Source of the DNA: a bacterium
GTDB lineage: Bacteria > Verrucomicrobiota > Kiritimatiellia > UBA8416
Reading direction: 5' to 3'
DNA: 6,099 bases
NCBI GenBank assembly: GCA_020048935.1
Contig: JAIFLS010000122.1
Location: 1-6,099 of the forward strand
A model generated the notes under the pieces. It was not told the DNA's origin. It made no database searches and worked only from the letters and a program-made list of their open reading frames with translations. Both the position numbers and the translations under genes were made by a program. Below, in pieces: positions 1-5,811 of the stretch. Position 1 is the first letter of the stretch; each line of letters begins with the position of its first letter.

Positions 1-688
1 GCTGCGCGGCCACGCGCTCCAGCCGCTGCCGCTGCACGACGGCGTCCGCTCCGTCTTCTGCCAGATACAGGTCGGACTCCAGCAGCAGCCGCTCGGGCGG
101 GACCACCTGCATACACGCAACCGTCTTCGGACTTGGCGTATCATCACCGGCTTTGAAAGAGAAGAACGCACCCAGTCGCGCCAGCGGCACGATCATTTCC
201 GCACTGCCGCCATAGGCGTGCAGCACGAGGCCGCGCGGCAGGGGGCCGACGGCTGCCAGCGTATCGACGAGCGCCCCCCAGGCACGCACGCAGTGGATAA
301 TGGCGACGCGCCCGAGCCGCTGCGCCAACTGGAGCTGCGCATCCAGCAGCGCCTGCTGCCGCGCGGGCGACGCCCCGTCGCGCCGGACGAAATCAATCCC
401 GATCTCGCCCACGGATGCCTGCGGGTCGGCGGCCAGCAGCCTAGCCAACTCATCCAGCGCCGCCGCATCCGCGCCTGCCTCGCCCGGCACGAACCAAGGA
501 TGCAGGCCGTAGGCCGGTATCACACCGGGCACGCCCGTCGCCGCCCGCTGTAGCGACGCCCAGTCGTCCGGCGACGTCCCGCAGCAGACCATTCCCCCGA
601 TCCCCTCCCCGTAACCCAGCAAACCGGACACTCCGCCTGTCGTCGCAGGCCAATGGCAATGCGCATCGAAATAAACCGTTGAATTCAT
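1..688 (-). CDS. TatD-family metal-dependent hydrolase (C-terminus beyond window)
   Basis: The frame stays open from an ATG at 688 down to base 1, giving 229 residues without a stop. It reads as a TatD-type amidohydrolase TIM barrel. All six expected metal-site elements are present: H10 and H12 in FDAHCH (7-12), the LHP turn (62-64), E95 in GEIGID (94-99), H132 in IIHC, H157 in LHAYGG, and D206 in ESD. The family acts in the cytoplasm as a two-metal phosphoesterase, and characterised members are 3'-5' nucleases on DNA or RNA; the substrate here is unknown. Members are usually about 260 aa, so some 30 residues are missing past the edge. The start is supported by an AAGGTG ribosome site 7 bases upstream and by the metal motif beginning six residues in. 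It is transcribed divergently from all other genes here. The family is clear; which paralogue (TatD, YcfH or YjjV type) is not. Confidence 0.93.
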   Translation of the reverse strand, partial: MNSTVYFDAHCHWPATTGGVSGLLGYGEGIGGMVCCGTSPDDWASLQRAATGVPGVIPAYGLHPWFVPGEAGADAAALDELARLLAADPQASVGEIGIDFVRRDGASPARQQALLDAQLQLAQRLGRVAIIHCVRAWGALVDTLAAVGPLPRGLVLHAYGGSAEMIVPLARLGAFFSFKAGDDTPSPKTVACMQVVPPERLLLESDLYLAEDGADAVVQRQRLERVAAQ

Positions 689-691
689 AAG

Positions 692-719
692 TTGACACCT
701 TAGACGCATTTGCTAAATT
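692..719 (+). promoter_or_regulatory. Predicted sigma70-like promoter of the rightward five-gene cluster
   Basis: A perfect -35 hexamer TTGACA (692-697) is followed after 16 bases by TAAATT (714-719), which matches the -10 consensus TATAAT at 4 of 6 positions. Transcription would start near 726, leaving a leader of about 53 bases before the GTG at 779. The stretch is visibly richer in A and T than the coding DNA around it. It is the only good promoter candidate I see for the cluster running to 4644. Confidence 0.5.
696..701 (-). promoter_or_regulatory. Ribosome binding site of the TatD-family gene
   Basis: On the minus strand AAGGTG lies 7 bases before the ATG at 688, a good Shine-Dalgarno match that fixes the start. 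Two of its bases (696-697) are also the end of a TTGACA hexamer read on the plus strand, so start signals of the two divergent genes overlap physically. Confidence 0.6.
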
Positions 720-725
720 AAGCAA
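710..725. repeat. Small inverted repeat over the predicted -10 region
   Basis: TTGCT (710-714) and AGCAA (721-725) form a perfect 5-base inverted repeat with a 6-base A/T centre. The centre lies inside the predicted -10 boxes of both divergent promoters, which is where an operator would sit. An inverted repeat this short also arises by chance. Confidence 0.25.
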
Positions 726-745
726 CATTCAGGCCGACTTGTCGA
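717..745 (-). promoter_or_regulatory. Possible weak promoter of the TatD-family gene
   Basis: Read on the minus strand, TCGACA (740-745, 5 of 6 matches to TTGACA) is spaced 17 bases from CTTAAT (717-722, 4 of 6 matches to TATAAT). If used, its -10 overlaps the -10 of the rightward promoter, so the two polymerases would compete for the same DNA. The matches are imperfect and this is only a candidate. Confidence 0.25.
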
Positions 746-778
746 TTTGATGGAGTCCATAAAAGAGGGAGTTCAGGC

Positions 779-1006
779 GTGGATACGGAATTATTGAATG
801 AACAGGTGCAGGTGGAGCGGAAATGTTTTTCGTTCAGCCTGCGGGAAAACCCGAGGGGGCGTTTTCTCCGCATTACCGAGGATGTCGGCGGCCGTCGCGA
901 TACGATTATCGTGCCGTCCACCGGGCTGACCCAGTTTCGCGACATTCTGAATCTTGCAATTGCCGCAGATGAAAAGGCAGGCCCCTGTAACGTCGAGTCA
1001 AACTAG
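779..1006 (+). CDS. PUR-domain (Pur-alpha-like) DNA/RNA-binding protein
   Basis: This 75-residue protein is essentially one PUR repeat. The diagnostic stretch is at residues 22-34 (R-E-N-P-R-G-R-F-L-R-I-T-E), preceded by the VQVERKCFSFSL strand pair (10-21) and followed by RRDTIIVPSTGL (39-50) and a C-terminal helix (51-64). PUR domains bind single-stranded DNA or RNA in the cytoplasm. Bacterial examples are small single-repeat proteins that dimerise, such as the Borrelia Pur-alpha homologue, which acts as a translational and transcriptional regulator. The GTG start has GAGGGA (765-770) 8 bases upstream, and no better in-frame start exists before a stop at 719-721. Its TAG stop shares one base with the GTG of the next gene. 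As first gene of the cluster it could regulate the operon, but that is inference. The cellular target is unknown. Confidence 0.88.
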   Translation: MDTELLNEQVQVERKCFSFSLRENPRGRFLRITEDVGGRRDTIIVPSTGLTQFRDILNLAIAADEKAGPCNVESN

Positions 1007-1803
1007 TGCCCGCTTTCATCCATTTCCAGAGACGAATTTCCATGGCGATCTGTGCAGCCGCACTGGTCGCCGCCCCGGCCGCGCGCCTGTCCGCAGCCGA
1101 TCCGTCGCGTTCCGCCCAGCCGGCCACCGGGACGGCGGACGACGACGAGGTTCCCATAGCCGCCGCGCTCCTCGCGGGCGTCGTGCAGCAGCTTCCCCCG
1201 GAGCCGATCCGCGTGACCGGCGAACTGCTGGTGCGGCGGCGGCGCGGCGTCCCGATCACCACCTACGGTTTCGAGCTGGTCGCCCGCTGGGGCGCCGACA
1301 CCCCGGAGACGCAATACACGATCCGCGATGCCTTTGGCGATCCGATCGAGCAGCTTACGCTCACGCACGGCAGCAACCCTGTCGTCGCCTACGCGGCAGG
1401 CAACCCGCTGGAACCGCGCCCGATGGTCACGCTCGCCCGTTCGATACAGGCCAGCGACATCACCTGGATGGACCTGACGCTTTCGTTCCTGTGGTGGACG
1501 GACGCCCGGATTGAAGGGGAGGACTCCGTCAAGGGGTTCGATTGCCACGTCATCCGCGTCAATGCCCCGCCCGACCAGCAGGGCCCCTACAAGAGCGTAC
1601 GGCTCTGGATCAGCAAGAAGGCCGGCATGATGCTGCGGGCGGAAGGGCTCGATGCCGACGACAAGCCCGTGCGGCGGCTCTGGATCAACAGCGTCCAGAA
1701 AATCGACGATTCCTACATGATCAAGGATATGGAAATCCAGAAATACCCGGCTGTCCAGCGCACCAAGCTCAGCATTGCCGAAGTGGAACGCCTGCAGCCA
1801 TGA
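1006..1803 (+). CDS. LolA-like outer-membrane lipoprotein-sorting family protein
   Basis: This 265-residue protein appears to be exported. It has basic residues R9-R10, a hydrophobic core (13-26) and a likely signal-peptidase I site near S29-A30-A31, with no lipobox cysteine. The mature part reads as the LolA-like beta-fold found in proteins annotated 'outer membrane lipoprotein-sorting protein'. The C-terminal half is most typical: SDITWMDLTLSFLWW (150-164), GFDCHVIRV (177-185), VRLWISKKAGMMLRAEG (198-214), and the repeated strand pattern to YPAVQRTKLSI (247-257). Such proteins are thought to carry acyl chains or lipoproteins in the periplasm; this clade's cargo is not known. The GTG start overlaps the preceding stop (taGTG). 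An ATG at 1042 is a plausible alternative that still leaves a short signal peptide. Its TGA overlaps the next ATG. Export is well supported; the exact function is not. Confidence 0.78.
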   Translation: MPAFIHFQRRISMAICAAALVAAPAARLSAADPSRSAQPATGTADDDEVPIAAALLAGVVQQLPPEPIRVTGELLVRRRRGVPITTYGFELVARWGADTPETQYTIRDAFGDPIEQLTLTHGSNPVVAYAAGNPLEPRPMVTLARSIQASDITWMDLTLSFLWWTDARIEGEDSVKGFDCHVIRVNAPPDQQGPYKSVRLWISKKAGMMLRAEGLDADDKPVRRLWINSVQKIDDSYMIKDMEIQKYPAVQRTKLSIAEVERLQP

Positions 1804-3059
1804 GCATGACCCTACTGATAATCCAGATCGCCATTCTTGCCGTCCTGCTGCTGTTTTCGGCCTTCTTCTCGAGCTCGGAAACGGCGCTGTTCACCATCAA
1901 CGCCCTGCACCTCGCCCGGATCCGCCAGAAGCAGCCGAAGATCGCCGACCGGATCGAGACGCTGCTCGCCAGTCCCACGCGGCTGCTCTCGACGGTCCTG
2001 ATCGGCAATACCGTCGTGAACGCCAGCAGTGCCGCGCTCGGCTTCGCGATCCTCAGCGGGCGTGGCATCCCCCACGCCGAGATGATCGCGATCCCCTGCA
2101 TGACCGTCCTGCTGCTGCTCGTCGGGGAGGTGGTCCCGAAACGCTTCGCCATGAAGCAGGCCGAAAGGACCGCCGTCCTTTACGTGCGCCCCCTTTCCGC
2201 CTGCATCTGGCTGTTCACACCCGCCCGTGTGCTGCTCGAACGTTTCGCCATGATTTTCAAGCACCACCTGATCGAGCACGGAAAGACCCTATCCGAGGAC
2301 GAGTTCCTGACCGTCGTCGAGGTCGGCGAGGAGGAAGGCGTCCTCAATGAGGAGGAACGCACGATGGTGGACGGCATCATCCGCCTCGAGGAGACGCATG
2401 CCTGCGACATCATGACCCCGCGTGTCGACCTGGCCGGGATCGACCTCGACGACCCGACCACGGCCCAGATGGAGACCGTTCGCCGCTGCCGCTTCCACTA
2501 CCTGCCGCTCTACCGCGGGACCATGGACCATATCGAGGGTTTTCTTGACGTGCCCGCCTTCCTGCTGGCCGGCGGCGGCGATATCGCCGCTGCCACCCTC
2601 AAGCCACACTTCGTGCCCGAAAACGCGCCGCTCGACTCCCTGCTGGCCGACTTCCAGCGCGAGCACCGCCGGGTCGCCATCGTCTCCGACGAGTTCGGCG
2701 GCACGGCCGGACTGATCACCCGCGGTGACATCATCGGGGAGATCGCCGATGACGTGGACAACGAGTTCGGCGACCCGCACGAGGATATCCAGCAGATCGG
2801 CGAGAACCAGTGGATACTCGCCGGCAGCGTCAGTATCGAGGATGTCAACTACGAGCTGGACCTGGAACTCGAGGCCGAGGGGGCCGACCGGATCGCCGGA
2901 TGGGTGACCGCGCAGATGGAGCGGATCCCGCGTATCGGCGAGACGACCGAGGCACAGGGATGCCGAGTGACCGTCCAGCGTGTCCGCCGCCAGCGCATAC
3001 TGCTGGTCATGCTCGAGAAGCTGCCAAGGGCGGAATCGGAAGAGGAGGTGGACACATGA
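1800..3059 (+). CDS. CNNM/CorC (HlyC) family transporter with CBS pair and CorC_HlyC domain
   Basis: This 419-residue protein has the full CNNM/CorC layout. A DUF21 membrane domain (about 1-150) carries the conserved segments FFSSSETALF (22-31), IGNTVVN (68-74) and GEVVPKRFA (109-117). An acidic linker GEEEGVLNEEE (176-186) leads to a CBS pair (about 204-320) with IMTPRVD (204-210) and DEFGGTAGLIT (297-307). A CorC_HlyC domain follows (about 333-410). Family members export or extrude Mg2+ across the inner membrane, probably coupled to Na+; ATP-Mg binding to the CBS pair regulates them. The common annotation 'hemolysin' is historical. The ATG overlaps the previous stop (ATGA), with no strong ribosome site, so coupled translation is likely. 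A long in-frame extension upstream to 1542 is another frame of the LolA-like gene and is not protein. The family assignment is firm; the ion is inferred from relatives. Confidence 0.93.
   Translation: MSMTLLIIQIAILAVLLLFSAFFSSSETALFTINALHLARIRQKQPKIADRIETLLASPTRLLSTVLIGNTVVNASSAALGFAILSGRGIPHAEMIAIPCMTVLLLLVGEVVPKRFAMKQAERTAVLYVRPLSACIWLFTPARVLLERFAMIFKHHLIEHGKTLSEDEFLTVVEVGEEEGVLNEEERTMVDGIIRLEETHACDIMTPRVDLAGIDLDDPTTAQMETVRRCRFHYLPLYRGTMDHIEGFLDVPAFLLAGGGDIAAATLKPHFVPENAPLDSLLADFQREHRRVAIVSDEFGGTAGLITRGDIIGEIADDVDNEFGDPHEDIQQIGENQWILAGSVSIEDVNYELDLELEAEGADRIAGWVTAQMERIPRIGETTEAQGCRVTVQRVRRQRILLVMLEKLPRAESEEEVDT
3041..3050 (+). promoter_or_regulatory. Strong ribosome binding site inside the preceding gene
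   Basis: AGAGGAGGTG is the best Shine-Dalgarno in the window and ends 5 bases before the ATG at 3056. It lies inside the last codons of the first CNNM gene, where it encodes the acidic tail E-E-E-V. It fixes the start of the second CNNM gene and suggests that gene is translated efficiently even without full coupling. Confidence 0.7.
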
Positions 3060-4030
3060 TCACCTCCCACGTGCTGTTGCTCCTGGCCTGCATGGCGGCC
3101 AGTGCGTTCTTTTCGGGTATCGAGACGGGGATCATCTCGATCCACCGCTTCCGCCTGAGGCATTTCGTGCGCCAGGGCTCGCGCAATGCACGAATCCTGG
3201 AGTATTTCGTCGAGCACAGCGACCGCTTGCTGGGCACCACTCTGGTGGGTAACAACATCTGCCTGGTGGTCATGTCGGTCGCCGCCGCCAGCCTGGCGCT
3301 GAATAGCGGCATTCCCGGTGCCCAGGCGCTGTCCACCCCGGTGCTGGCGGTCCTGATCATCGTATTCGGCGAGTACATCCCGAAAGCCTGGTTCCAGGCG
3401 CGTCCGATCGAGCGCTGCCTGCGCTTCTCGGGGGTGCTGCAGACGGCCGAATGGCTGCTGCGCCCGTTTGCCTACATCATCATCGCCCTCGCCCGGCTGC
3501 TTTCGCCCGGCGAGCGCAGCAAGACATTCTCCCGCCCGGCACCGTTCGTTACCCGCGACGATCTCAAGGTCCTGGCGCACGAGGGCGAGAAGGACGGCGT
3601 GCTCTCCGCCAAGGAGCGCTACATGATCCATCGCGTGATCGAGCTTTCCAGCCGCAAACCCAGCGATATCATGGTGCCGCGGGAGAAGATCGTCTTCGTC
3701 CACGACGATATGCCCGTCCCGGAACTATTCGCCTTCGCCCGCCAGGCCGGATTGACACGCCTACCGGTCATCAACCGTGCCAGCGGCCGTTTCACAGGCA
3801 TCGTGAATGTCTTCTACGTGCTTTCGGCCGGCGAGAAGGCACTTGAAAAGACGGTTGCCGCCTACGCGCGACCGGCCCTGTTCGTCCCCGTCACCATGCC
3901 GGCTGACCGCCTCCTGCCGCAGATGCGGCGCGCCCGGCAGCCGATGTGCCTGGTGCGCGGCACGAGTGACGAGGTGATCGGACTGGTCACCACCGAGGAC
4001 ATCCTGCGCATCATCGTGGGGAAACTGTGA
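3056..4030 (+). CDS. CNNM/CorC family protein, short form (DUF21 + CBS pair, no CorC_HlyC domain)
   Basis: This 324-residue paralogue of the upstream gene has a DUF21 membrane domain (about 1-150) with FFSGIETGI (18-26), VGNNICL (64-70) and GEYIPKAW (105-112). The linker is HEGEKDGVLSAKER (175-188). The CBS pair is at about 203-322, with IMVPRE (205-210) and the closing TTEDILRIIVG (312-322). It stops there: the 80-odd-residue CorC_HlyC domain of its neighbour is absent, and the frame ends cleanly into the next gene, so this is a natural short form and not a visible truncation. The second CBS repeat is less standard than in the first protein. The ATG overlaps the upstream TGA (ATGA) and follows a strong ribosome site. 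Tandem membrane paralogues encoded with overlapping ends could form heterodimers, as CNNM proteins are dimers; that is inference. Confidence 0.91.
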   Translation: MITSHVLLLLACMAASAFFSGIETGIISIHRFRLRHFVRQGSRNARILEYFVEHSDRLLGTTLVGNNICLVVMSVAAASLALNSGIPGAQALSTPVLAVLIIVFGEYIPKAWFQARPIERCLRFSGVLQTAEWLLRPFAYIIIALARLLSPGERSKTFSRPAPFVTRDDLKVLAHEGEKDGVLSAKERYMIHRVIELSSRKPSDIMVPREKIVFVHDDMPVPELFAFARQAGLTRLPVINRASGRFTGIVNVFYVLSAGEKALEKTVAAYARPALFVPVTMPADRLLPQMRRARQPMCLVRGTSDEVIGLVTTEDILRIIVGKL

Positions 4031-4644
4031 GACTGCCGATGGCGGCGGCCGCCGCCGACTGCCCGGCCTGCGGGCGATATATCGGACGGGCGACGGTCTG
4101 CCCCTACTGCGACGTGGACATCCCCGTACCGTTGCGGTTACGCCTGCTGCGGATCGGCGCGTGGGTGCTGGCGTCAGGCGGCCTGCTGCTGACCTGGGTG
4201 ATGGCAACCGGCATGAGCGGAACCGCCATCCGTCATGCTGTCATCGTACTGCCCGACCTGCCCTTCCGCTTCTACACCGTTATCAAACCCCATCTCCACT
4301 GGATGCTTTGGTGCGGCATCGTGCTCATATTGCTGGCGGAGCCATTGCAGCCGGTATCCGCCGGCAAGGCCAGCTGGCGACGGTTCCTGGCCGCCAACCG
4401 CCCGACCGGCATGGCCGCACTGGTTTTCGGGCTGTCCGGGATGCTCGGCGTTATCCTTTTCAACGCCGCGACGTTCACCCCCGGCCTTGCCTGCCTGGGC
4501 CTGGTACCGGCTGGCGGCATCGGGGCACTGCCCCTGCTGCATGACGTCCGCCGCCGGAACGCGCTCGGCATCATCCTGGTGCCGCTGGCCTGCGAGCTTT
4601 CCGGCCTCTCCCCCGCCCTCGCCGCCTTGCTGCGCCTGCACTGA
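4027..4644 (+). CDS. Zinc-ribbon multi-pass membrane protein of unknown function
   Basis: I do not recognise this 205-residue protein. Near its N-terminus are two CxxC knuckles, C12-P-A-C15 and C25-P-Y-C28, nine residues apart, a typical zinc-ribbon arrangement. About five hydrophobic segments follow: roughly 43-60, 90-106, 127-146, 152-171 and 179-200. A basic stretch (37-42) before the first suggests that the zinc ribbon is cytoplasmic. Cytoplasm-facing arginines (RRF 118-120, RRR 175-177) sit between later segments. The GTG start overlaps the TGA of the short CNNM gene (GTGA), and GTGGGG (4016-4021) gives a fair ribosome site 5 bases upstream; an ATG at 4039 is a second possibility that keeps both cysteine pairs. 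As last gene of the cluster it may serve the CNNM proteins, but only position supports this. Confidence 0.75.
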   Translation: MRLPMAAAAADCPACGRYIGRATVCPYCDVDIPVPLRLRLLRIGAWVLASGGLLLTWVMATGMSGTAIRHAVIVLPDLPFRFYTVIKPHLHWMLWCGIVLILLAEPLQPVSAGKASWRRFLAANRPTGMAALVFGLSGMLGVILFNAATFTPGLACLGLVPAGGIGALPLLHDVRRRNALGIILVPLACELSGLSPALAALLRLH

Positions 4645-4647
4645 AAA

Positions 4648-4712
4648 GCCGCACTTGCGGCGCAAGTGGGCTACTGTAGCCCGCTCGCGCCGCGAGCGTG
4701 GCGGATCGCCAC
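4648..4712. repeat. Four back-to-back short hairpins after the zinc-ribbon gene
   Basis: Starting 8 bases after the stop at 4644 are four consecutive perfect inverted repeats with 3-base loops: CACTTGC-GGC-GCAAGTG (4652-4668), GGCTA-CTG-TAGCC (4669-4681), GCTCGC-GCC-GCGAGC (4683-4697) and GTGGCG-GAT-CGCCAC (4698-4712). Only one base (4682) lies outside a hairpin. A competing stem, GCCGC-ACTT-GCGGC (4648-4661), excludes the first. No T-run follows any of them, so they are not a classical intrinsic terminator. They could protect the 3' end of the upstream mRNA, act as a Rho-linked terminator, form part of a REP-like dispersed repeat, or be an attenuator ahead of the mevalonate genes. The pairing is seen directly; the role is unknown. 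Confidence 0.75.
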
Positions 4713-4720
4713 TCGGTCGG

Positions 4721-4744
4721 GGATTGCATTCCGCCTGCCAATCC
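4721..4744. repeat. Weaker stem-loop downstream of the hairpin array
   Basis: GGATTG (4721-4726) pairs with CAATCC (4739-4744) across a 12-base loop. It overlaps the predicted -35 box of the HMG-CoA reductase promoter. With its longer loop and six pairs it is less convincing than the four hairpins before it. Confidence 0.3.
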
Positions 4745-4752
4745 GCTACTTT
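4724..4752 (+). promoter_or_regulatory. Possible promoter for a leaderless HMG-CoA reductase transcript
   Basis: TACTTT (4747-4752) has the key -10 bases (TA at the left, T at the right) and lies exactly where a -10 box would if transcription began at the A of the ATG at 4759. TTGCAT (4724-4729) sits 17 bases upstream as a partial -35. No Shine-Dalgarno sequence is visible before that ATG, which fits a leaderless message. Each hexamer matches consensus at only 3 of 6 positions, so confidence is modest. Confidence 0.35.
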
Positions 4753-4758
4753 GCCTTC

Positions 4759-5811
4759 ATGAAAGCTGAAGAAACGCTCACGGCCGCCATCCCCATGCGG
4801 CAGGTAGGCCCCTTGCGTCTCGTCTATGACGGGGCAGAGGAAACCGTCTGCGTACCCATGGCGACGTTTGAATCGCCGCTCTGGCCATCCACCGCGCGCG
4901 GGGCCCGCGTGTCGATGCAGACCGCCGGGATCGCGGTCTCCATCGCCGCCGACGTCATGGCACGCTCGATCCTGCTCGAGGCCCCCAGCGCGGCCGAGGC
5001 GGTCGCCGCCGTCGCCAGTCTCTGCAACGACAAGCCGCGCATCGCCGAGGCGGTCAACACCACGAGCCGTTTCGGCCGTTTCAGCGACCTGCACTGGCAG
5101 ATCGTCGGCAACCTGGTCTACCTGCGCATCGAGATGCAGACCGGCGACGCCTCGGGCCACAACATGGTCACCGCCGGTGCCGAGGCGGCAATGAACGCGA
5201 TCCTCGCGTGGCATCCGAACCTGCGCTACAGCTCGCTCTCGGCCAACTACTGCACCGACAAGAAAACCTCCGCCGTCAACGGCATCCTCGGGCGCGGCAA
5301 GTACGCGATCGCCGAGCTCCGAGTTCCCGAGGCGCTCTGCCGCAAGCTTCTGCGCACCACCCCGCAGGCCATCGCCACGCTCAACACCCGCAAGAACCTG
5401 CTGGGGACGGCGCTGGCCGGCGGCACGCGCTCGGCCAATGCCCACGCGGCCAACATGCTGCTGGCGGTCTATCTGGCCACCGGCCAGGACGCCGCCAACA
5501 TCATCGAGGGCTCGCAGGCCTTCACCCTGGCCGAGACCGACCAAGAAACCGGCGACCTGCGCTTTTCCGTCACGCTCCCCAACCTGATCGTCGGCACCGT
5601 AGGCAACGGCAAGGCACTGCCCTTCGTCGAGGCGAACCTCGAAGCCCTCGGCTGCCGCCAGGCGCGTGCGACCGGCGATAACGCCCGCCGGCTGGCGGCA
5701 ATCACCGCCGCCGCCGTGCTCTGCGGCGAACTTTCGCTGATGGCCGCGCTGACCAATCCCGGCGAGCTGATGAACGCCCACCGCAAACTGGAGCGTGCCG
5801 GCCGTGAGTAA
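4759..5811 (+). CDS. mvaA: Hydroxymethylglutaryl-CoA reductase (short, class I-like)
   Basis: This 350-residue enzyme reduces HMG-CoA to mevalonate with NAD(P)H, the committed step of the mevalonate route. All four catalytic residues known from human HMGR can be placed: E38 (ATFESP, 35-40), K168 (NYCTDKKTSAVN, 163-174), D244 (TGQDAAN, 241-247) and H341 (LMNAHRK, 337-343). Other signatures are TSRFGRFSDLH (102-112), GDASGHNM (129-136, where GDAMGMNM is usual), NAHAANM (227-233) and VGTVGNGKAL (278-287, where GTVGGGT is usual). The TSRF, NYCTDKK and GELSLMAAL stretches favour class I over the Pseudomonas-type class II. It lacks the N-terminal segment of most class I enzymes; from memory, Legionella and Coxiella have a similar short form. 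The ATG at 4759 precedes the first conserved residues (IPMRQVGPL). An in-frame GTG at 4666 lies in the hairpins and is unlikely. It overlaps fni by 8 bases. Confidence 0.94.
   Translation: MKAEETLTAAIPMRQVGPLRLVYDGAEETVCVPMATFESPLWPSTARGARVSMQTAGIAVSIAADVMARSILLEAPSAAEAVAAVASLCNDKPRIAEAVNTTSRFGRFSDLHWQIVGNLVYLRIEMQTGDASGHNMVTAGAEAAMNAILAWHPNLRYSSLSANYCTDKKTSAVNGILGRGKYAIAELRVPEALCRKLLRTTPQAIATLNTRKNLLGTALAGGTRSANAHAANMLLAVYLATGQDAANIIEGSQAFTLAETDQETGDLRFSVTLPNLIVGTVGNGKALPFVEANLEALGCRQARATGDNARRLAAITAAAVLCGELSLMAALTNPGELMNAHRKLERAGRE

Noticed and set aside
218..553. 111-residue plus-strand open frame in the left region
   Set aside because: The minus strand here encodes a TatD-family enzyme with all six metal-site residues; the plus-strand frame is its shadow.
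1006..1050. Tat (twin-arginine) signal at R9-R10 of the LolA-like protein
   Set aside because: The residues after RR (I-S-M-A) do not match the S/T-RR-x-F-L-K consensus; an ordinary Sec signal fits better.
1003..1548. 181-residue open frame on the minus strand
   Set aside because: Antisense to the LolA-like gene, whose signal peptide and conserved strands identify the real coding strand.
1542..1799. N-terminal extension of the first CNNM protein
   Set aside because: The extra residues are another frame of the LolA-like gene, rich in R, Q and P. The membrane domain begins at the ATG at 1800.
2810..3055. N-terminal extension of the second CNNM protein
   Set aside because: It overlaps the CorC_HlyC domain of the first gene out of frame. 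The ribosome site at 3041-3050 points to the ATG at 3056.
2849..3703. 284-residue open frame on the minus strand
   Set aside because: Antisense shadow of the two CNNM genes; its composition is rich in R, H, Q and D with no recognisable motif.
4652..4712. Intrinsic (Rho-independent) terminator
   Set aside because: The stems are good, but no T-run follows any of them, so I list them as hairpins of unknown role.
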